A stretch of 64,000 nt of DNA, from positions 62,001 through 126,000 of the forward strand of contig JAGVSR010000107.1 of assembly GCA_019137195.1 (NCBI GenBank), given 5' to 3'. This DNA is from Alphaproteobacteria bacterium (lineage in GTDB: Bacteria; Pseudomonadota; Alphaproteobacteria; Rhizobiales; Hyphomicrobiaceae). Below the pieces are notes generated by a model. It worked only from the letters and a program-made list of their open reading frames with translations, was not told the DNA's origin and did no database searches. Each line of letters begins with the position of its first letter. Position 1 is the stretch's first letter. The translations under genes were made by a program, and so were the position numbers. This document shows positions 59,981 through 64,000 of the stretch, in pieces.

Positions 59981-60337
59981 TCAGGCAGCTCGCTTGGGCG
60001 TGGCCGGAGAGCGCGGGATCATCGGCTTCGCCTTGCGGCGCCATACGACGGGGCGCACGCCGACGGGGTCGCTTCGGGTCGCCTGCCACAAGTCGTATTG
60101 GGCCTGCAGCCCGATCCAGTAGCGGGCGCCCTGGCCGAGTGCGATACCGAGCCGGCTACCGAGGTCGGGGGTGAGGGGCAGTCTCTCGGCCAGGAGATCG
60201 GTGAGGCAGCGCTCGGGAACATCGAGGTGGCGCGCGAGATCACGGGGGGTGATGTCGAGTTCGGGAAGGATGTCCTCGCGCAGCACCTCACCGGGATGCG
60301 GCGGTGCCATCTCGTGGCGGTCGTGGTCTTTGGTCAT
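59981..60337 (-). CDS. HigA-family antitoxin-like regulator without a toxin partner
   Basis: A 118-residue XRE-type helix-turn-helix protein of the HigA addiction-module family. The start HPGEVLREDILPELDITPRD is diagnostic, followed by LARHLDVPERCLTDLLAERL and SRLGIALGQGARYWIGLQAQYDL. The usual HigB ribonuclease gene (about 90 codons, normally just upstream) is not present: the 566 bases upstream hold no HigB-like reading. It may be a solitary regulator. ATG at 60337 has AGG upstream; ATG at 60310 is an alternative. The C-terminal 25 residues are basic and Pro-rich. Confidence 0.85.
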   Translation of the reverse strand: MTKDHDRHEMAPPHPGEVLREDILPELDITPRDLARHLDVPERCLTDLLAERLPLTPDLGSRLGIALGQGARYWIGLQAQYDLWQATRSDPVGVRPVVWRRKAKPMIPRSPATPKRAA

Positions 60338-60903
60338 GGGCCTGGTGGCATCTAGCTCTGCTGCGCCGGGAACGGCGGAGCAGATAGACGATCACCAAGC
60401 AGTTGGACCGAATTTAGACTGAACGATCGTTCATATTCAGGTTCAGCCGATGTTTAAGCTCATTGAAGCAATTCGAATTCGCGCTCTTTTCCGGAACTGT
60501 TTCTGGTCAGATTCCGGGGTTTCAAGACCCACCATCTTCAGCCCGTCGAAGCACATGATCCGAATGCTTCTGGCGCCAGTGCCGGAGAGGCGTCCGGTGG
60601 GGACGCTGCGCCGCACGTGTCCAGGAGCTGGCGGCCATACCGAGCATGGTGGCCGCTGTCGACGTCAGGGCGGGCGACAAGGCGATGCTTTCCTGTCTCT
60701 CGAAGCCACTCACCTGGATGCGTCACGACGCACGGCGCGAGCGGTAGCGAAACGGCAGCAACGTGGCGGTCAAGGCCCCGCGGCGAAACATTTTTTGCAT
60801 AGACCCCGGTCTGGCATGGGATGCGAGCGGCGCGAATCGGTTTAACTCGACGCCAGCGCCGGGAGATTTGTCCCGTGCCGCATAGCATCAGGGAGACCTG
60901 TCC
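60338..60903. other. Intergenic region with a TetR-type palindrome
   Basis: 566 bases between the HigA-like gene and the small acidic-protein gene. An AT-richer part (about 60400-60500) includes a perfect 14-bp palindrome. Overlapping readings such as 60450-60845 (plus) and 60538-61104 (minus) lack ribosome binding sites and known features; none is accepted. Confidence 0.45.
60420..60433. promoter_or_regulatory. Perfect palindrome TGAACGATCGTTCA, TetR-type operator candidate
   Basis: A perfect 14-bp dyad without spacer. AACGATCGTT-centred palindromes are common TetR-family operators. It lies 82 bp upstream of the HigA-like gene on the other strand. No TetR gene is adjacent. Confidence 0.5.
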
Positions 60904-61098
60904 ATGCCGAAGCTCGATCTTTCCGACGCCGAGTTCGAGGCGCTGCACTATGCGCTGGGGGTGGCCGAGGCCGACCTCGCCGAGTCCATCGCCGACGCAA
61001 ACCAGTCGGCCGAGGACAAGGAGGAGTGGACCCACGCGCTGGCCGAGATCCGTGCGCTTATCGCCAAGGTCGAGCCGCTTCTCGCCGAAGCGGCCTGA
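60904..61098 (+). CDS. Small acidic protein, unknown function
   Basis: A 64-residue, strongly acidic, helical protein (MPKLDLSDAEFEALHYALGV, then AEADLAESIADANQSAEDKE). ATG follows GGGAGACC, a good ribosome binding site, and a textbook terminator lies 27 bases after the stop, so it is very likely a real monocistronic gene. No family is recognised; the acidic helical pair could form a small dimer or bind a basic partner. Confidence 0.75.
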   Translation: MPKLDLSDAEFEALHYALGVAEADLAESIADANQSAEDKEEWTHALAEIRALIAKVEPLLAEAA

Positions 61099-61125
61099 GC
61101 GCAAGCGAGGCCTATTGACCGAAAA

Positions 61126-61152
61126 GGCGCCGCGCTTCGCCAGCGCGGCGCC
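61126..61152. terminator. Bidirectional intrinsic terminator
   Basis: A perfect stem of GGCGCCGCGCT with AGCGCGGCGCC around TCGCC, flanked by AAAA on the left and TTTT on the right. It can therefore end both the small acidic-protein gene (plus) and the SoxYZ-like gene (minus, stop 27 bases away). Confidence 0.92.
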
Positions 61153-61179
61153 TTTTCTCGTGCTTGCGGTGTTGACCGC

Positions 61180-62010
61180 TCAGCTGCCGGGGCCGAGAGG
61201 GAACTCCTGCTGCCAAGCGTGGCCGTCCGTGTCGCCGGCGTCGATCGTGAGGCTCTCCGAGCCGTTGGTCAGGTAGTCGAACTCGAGCTCGGGGTCCTGC
61301 GACAGGCTCATGCTGCCCCGCATCTCCATTACCTTGTCACCGCCCTGCTTGATCTCGAGCTTGTCGAGAAGCATCAGCTGTATGTAGAGGAGCGTCATCT
61401 GATCCTTGACCATGCCGGTGTGGTTCGGATGGCTGATGTCGAGCTTGGCGCGCTGTAGCGTGTTGGACGACGTGGCCGGCGGCGTGAGGCCGGTCAGCTG
61501 CATCTTGCCCATCCTGGCTGCGATCTCCTCGGGGCTGCCGTTGGGCGGCGCTGCGCAGGCCGACTGGCCGCCAGTGAAGCGGACGTGGCGCTCAGTCATG
61601 TAGAGCTCGCCGTCCGAAGCCTCGATGATGGCACGTACGCCGGTGACGGCGTCGAAGCGGAAGGTGGAGGCGACGCCGACCTTCGGGCGGTTGGGGCCGA
61701 AGGTGAACTGGGCAGCAACCGGCGTCGGGTTCTCATCGATGATGATGGTAAGCGAGTTGATGGTCCGTCCGTCGCGGAAGGCGGCATCGACGCCGACGTG
61801 GACGCGAAGCTGGTCCTCGGGGCGGTCGGGCGCCTTCAAGGTCACGTACGGCGAGCCGTCGTGGATGACGCGGTCGCCGTAGAGTTCGGTCTTGATCGAG
61901 GGCCAGGACTGACTGGCTTCTGCCGTCGGCAGGCTAGCAAACAGCGCTCCTGCCGCTGCGACCACCGCCAGTATGCCCTTCGCGCGGGCCAGCCTTTGCG
62001 TCACGTCCAT
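61180..62010 (-). CDS. SoxYZ-like carrier protein associated with quinoprotein dehydrogenases
   Basis: A 276-residue secreted protein with a signal peptide (to about residue 33) and a SoxY-like domain fused to a SoxZ-like domain. The single SoxY-type Cys152 lies in TGGQSACAAP, replacing the C-terminal swinging-arm GGCGG of true SoxY. The SoxZ part (about 175-270) includes MTLLYIQLMLLDKLEI-like sequence. Family members are annotated as quinoprotein dehydrogenase-associated SoxYZ-like carriers and usually sit near methanol-type PQQ dehydrogenases, but none is in this window. ATG at 62010 marks the signal-peptide start. Confidence 0.85.
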   Translation of the reverse strand: MDVTQRLARAKGILAVVAAAGALFASLPTAEASQSWPSIKTELYGDRVIHDGSPYVTLKAPDRPEDQLRVHVGVDAAFRDGRTINSLTIIIDENPTPVAAQFTFGPNRPKVGVASTFRFDAVTGVRAIIEASDGELYMTERHVRFTGGQSACAAPPNGSPEEIAARMGKMQLTGLTPPATSSNTLQRAKLDISHPNHTGMVKDQMTLLYIQLMLLDKLEIKQGGDKVMEMRGSMSLSQDPELEFDYLTNGSESLTIDAGDTDGHAWQQEFPLGPGS

Positions 62011-62124
62011 CGCCGATCGCCTATTGGTTAGGTGCGGTTTAGGGAGGTTTTCCTCTCGAAACCCGCTCCCGTCAACGGTGTGCCGGCGCAATGGATCACT
62101 TCTCCTCTGCCGCAGGGGGTCGGC

Positions 62125-62850
62125 TCAATGCGACAGGGCGGGCCGCCAGCCGGCTTGTTGGGCTTCGGCCTCGGTGCAGAACCAGCGTTCGCCCTTCGCC
62201 GGCTCGACCTTGACCTTGCCATACCAGTTCGACCAGGGGAGGAAGTAGATCTGGCCATTGCTCGTGACGTTGCCTTTGATCACGCAGCCGGCAGGGGCCT
62301 CGGCGGCGGTCGCCTCCGCGGTTTGCCAGCGCTTCTCGCGGAACACCCATGCAGGCTCGGCTTCGGCTTGCCAGATGCCGGCGCCGCTGTCGCGCGCTGC
62401 GGCCTCCGCGTCGACGTAACTGGTTGAATATTTGACGAAAGCCCAGGCCATGCCCGCGCGGACCATGGCTTCGTTCAAGTTCCGGCCTGCGGCCGAGCAC
62501 TGTCCGATCATGCGCCTATACTTGTCGATGCCGCGGCTCTCGCACTCGACGCGGAGGCCTCCCGTCAGCGTTTCGAGCGTCGCCGTCGCTTCGCGGCCGC
62601 AGGCCCAGCTGCCAAGCCAGCGGCGGGGGCAGGTCTGGTCGGACTCGGGGGCGTCGATGCCTTCAAGGCGGATGCGGCGGCCGTCGATCTCGAGGGTGTC
62701 GCCATCGATGACGAGGGCGCGGCCGGCGACACTGGAGGGGGCGGCCCGGGCACCCGATTGGGGCGCGGGCGGGACGATCAAGAGGAGGGCGGCAGCCAAC
62801 GCGTACGCCATCGGCAGCGGCCGGGAACACCAACGCAACAACACACACAT
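62125..62850 (-). CDS. Thermonuclease-family (SNase-like) protein
   Basis: A 241-residue exported nuclease-like protein. A hydrophobic N-terminal segment (about 14-35) acts as a signal. The SNase fold has the calcium-site motif IDGDT (48-52), RRIRLEGIDAPE with Arg61 and Glu69 equivalent to catalytic residues, and an EAMVRAGMAWAFVKY block. A C-terminal extension (about 185-241; CVIKGNVTSNGQIYFLP, then GERWFCTEAEAQQAGWRPA) is a conserved tail found in many alphaproteobacterial homologues. Start could be 62850 or ATG 62811; neither has a clear ribosome binding site. Whether it degrades nucleic acid is unproven. Confidence 0.87.
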   Translation of the reverse strand: MCVLLRWCSRPLPMAYALAAALLLIVPPAPQSGARAAPSSVAGRALVIDGDTLEIDGRRIRLEGIDAPESDQTCPRRWLGSWACGREATATLETLTGGLRVECESRGIDKYRRMIGQCSAAGRNLNEAMVRAGMAWAFVKYSTSYVDAEAAARDSGAGIWQAEAEPAWVFREKRWQTAEATAAEAPAGCVIKGNVTSNGQIYFLPWSNWYGKVKVEPAKGERWFCTEAEAQQAGWRPALSH

Positions 62851-62992
62851 AGGTTGTACTTAACAGAGCGCGGTGTCGGAATCTCGCCTCAAACATGGCG
62901 CCGCGATGCAATCAATATGTGCTCAATAAATTGATTTGACGAGTATTTTCACCAACGCCGGCGTGGCGACGTTTCCACAACTTAAAGAGGTG

Positions 62993-63007
62993 TTAATGCA
63001 ACATTAA
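62993..63007. promoter_or_regulatory. Perfect inverted repeat TTAATG-CAA-CATTAA
   Basis: A 15-bp dyad in the AT-rich region between the divergently placed thermonuclease promoter side and the next minus-strand gene. It may be an operator for the thermonuclease gene, whose start is 143 bp away. A separate perfect hairpin GGAGTCCGG/CCGGACTCC lies at 63056-63078. Confidence 0.35.
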
Positions 63008-63122
63008 TTGACCCACCAGCCGTTGCGTCCAGGCGAGTGCGCACATACCAGGGCTGGAGTCCGGGGGTGCCGGACTCCAAGTCTGGGCGCGTTGCAGTCA
63101 AGGACGGCGATGCGGCGCCGGC

Positions 63123-63419
63123 TCAGCGCCGGTCCTGGCGGCTCTGCCAGTTGAAGTAGGTGATGGCAACGATGGCCGTCAGGAGCATGGTGGCGATGAT
63201 GTCGGGGCGGCGAACGAAGGCCGACCAGGTCTCGAAGCCCTGTGTGAAGCCGCCTTTGGCCGTCAGCATGCTGTTGACCAGGATGATGACGAGCGACACG
63301 AGCGCCGTGAGGCCCGAGGCGATCGTGGCTTCCAGAAGCCGCTTCAGGATGCGCGGCACCGAGATGGAACTCTTGCCCACCGAGATCATGGTCCGGTCGG
63401 ACAGGGATCTATCGGCCAT
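63123..63419 (-). CDS. Small membrane protein with two helices, unknown function
   Basis: A 98-residue protein with a basic amphipathic N-terminus (ISVPRILKRLLEATIASGL) and two hydrophobic helices (about 32-52 and 72-90), ending in a basic tail (SRQDRR). Start at 63419 follows GAGGAG. No family recognised. Divergent from gshB, followed by a perfect 9-bp hairpin at 63056-63078 that could end its transcript. Confidence 0.72.
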   Translation of the reverse strand: MADRSLSDRTMISVGKSSISVPRILKRLLEATIASGLTALVSLVIILVNSMLTAKGGFTQGFETWSAFVRRPDIIATMLLTAIVAITYFNWQSRQDRR

Positions 63420-63583
63420 ATACGGTCTCCTCGACTGATCTAGGTCTCATCCCGCCGCGGCGCGCACCATAGCTGATTCGAGTCCCGCTGCGGGTGTTGC
63501 GTGCCGCCCTTCGTCACGTCTGGCGATTTGACGGCGTTTGGTGCAGGCTCGCCCGCCATGCCACTCACGATTCCGGGCCACAG

Positions 63584-64000
63584 ATGACGCTTCGCATTGC
63601 CTGCCAAATGGACCCAGTCGAGCGGATAGACATCCGCGGCGACTCGACGTTCGCGATCCTTCTCGAAGCGCAGCGGCGGCGCCACGACATCTTCTACTAC
63701 ACGCCGCCCAATCTCGCGCTCCATGGCGGCAGGCTTATGGCGCGGGGACATTCTCTCCAGGTCGAGGACAAGATCGGTGCGCACTACGAGCTGTCGCATC
63801 CGCGGGTCGAGGATCTTGCGGCGTGGGACGTGGTGCTCTTGCGGCAGGACCCGCCGTTCGACATGGCCTACATCACGACGACCCACCTTCTCGAGCGTAT
63901 TCATCCGAAAACGCTGGTCGTCAACGATCCGGCGCACGTCAGGAACGCGCCCGAGAAGGTGTTCGTTCTCGATTTCCTCGACATCATGCCGCCGACGCTC
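63584..64000 (+). CDS. gshB: Glutathione synthetase, N-terminal part
   Basis: The first 139 residues of glutathione synthetase, which ligates gamma-glutamylcysteine and glycine with ATP. The frame is open to the window end. N-terminal features match GshB: ACQMDPVERIDIRGDSTFAI, EAQRRRHDIFYYTPPNLAL, then VLLRQDPPFDMAYITTTHLL and VVNDPAHVRNAPEKVF. The ATP-grasp domain lies beyond the window. The ATG at 63584 is the first in frame with these motifs; it has only a weak GGG upstream. Confidence 0.93.
   Translation, partial: MTLRIACQMDPVERIDIRGDSTFAILLEAQRRRHDIFYYTPPNLALHGGRLMARGHSLQVEDKIGAHYELSHPRVEDLAAWDVVLLRQDPPFDMAYITTTHLLERIHPKTLVVNDPAHVRNAPEKVFVLDFLDIMPPTL

Noticed and set aside
58784-60355. 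523-residue plus-strand open frame opposite the SDR and HigA genes
   Set aside because: Antisense shadow; both genes beneath it carry intact family motifs.
60450-60845. 131-residue plus-strand reading downstream of the TetR-type palindrome
   Set aside because: Arg/Gly-rich composition, no Shine-Dalgarno and no family; likely a chance frame.

Overview
The window is a gene-dense, GC-rich chromosomal stretch from an alphaproteobacterium, most probably of the order Hyphomicrobiales. Evidence for this: a tRNA-His with no encoded G-1 and an A73 discriminator; the gene order AI-2E/PerM transporter - hdaA - ppk - ppx; a near-consensus Irr-type iron control element; a ROSE-like leader with an alphaproteobacterial RpoH-type promoter in front of hsp20; and a SoxYZ-like carrier of the kind linked to PQQ-dehydrogenase methylotrophs. 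A Hyphomicrobiaceae-like host is an inference. No phage, IS element, CRISPR array or plasmid function was seen.

Layout. 1-12.7 kb holds the end of rlmH, a 3-hydroxyacyl-CoA dehydrogenase, an RluD-type pseudouridine synthase, a large beta-helix membrane protein, a GST, an intracellular PHB depolymerase, two TadE-type pilus proteins, a TetR regulator, a YdjM-like membrane hydrolase and a CDF cation exporter. 13-16.5 kb has a secreted FecR-domain protein convergent with a CHASE2 adenylate cyclase. 16.6-21.7 kb is a complete four-gene Csu-type (archaic) chaperone-usher pilus operon. tRNA-His, a soluble histidine kinase and an iron ABC transporter (binding protein plus fused permease, no ATPase in view) run to 26.5 kb. 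26.6-36 kb holds hsp20, an L,D-transpeptidase, a phosphatidyltransferase, the perM-hdaA-ppk-ppx block and a CorA-like channel. 36-43 kb is an exopolysaccharide operon on the minus strand. 43-50 kb holds msrA, small membrane proteins, tRNA-Ser(GGA), an alpha/beta hydrolase and an RTX-tailed glycoside hydrolase. 50.4-57.9 kb is a divergent six-gene phosphorelay island with receivers, Hpt domains and kinases but no DNA-binding output. 57.9-64 kb holds a lipoprotein, an SDR, an orphan HigA, a SoxYZ-like protein, a thermonuclease and the start of gshB.

The two most interesting signals are these. First, a 165-bp intergenic repeat is present in three copies that align without a single gap over their whole length at about 75 percent identity by hand count. 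They show no third-codon-position bias and have two conserved foldable arms. Second, the phosphorelay island contains a receiver-coiled-coil-ATPase protein that lacks a recognisable phospho-acceptor histidine, and a PH-like/Hpt/receiver fusion.

Many genes are tightly coupled by ATGA or GTGA overlaps, in the pilus, exopolysaccharide, perM-hdaA and receiver operons. These overlaps were used to choose several start codons.
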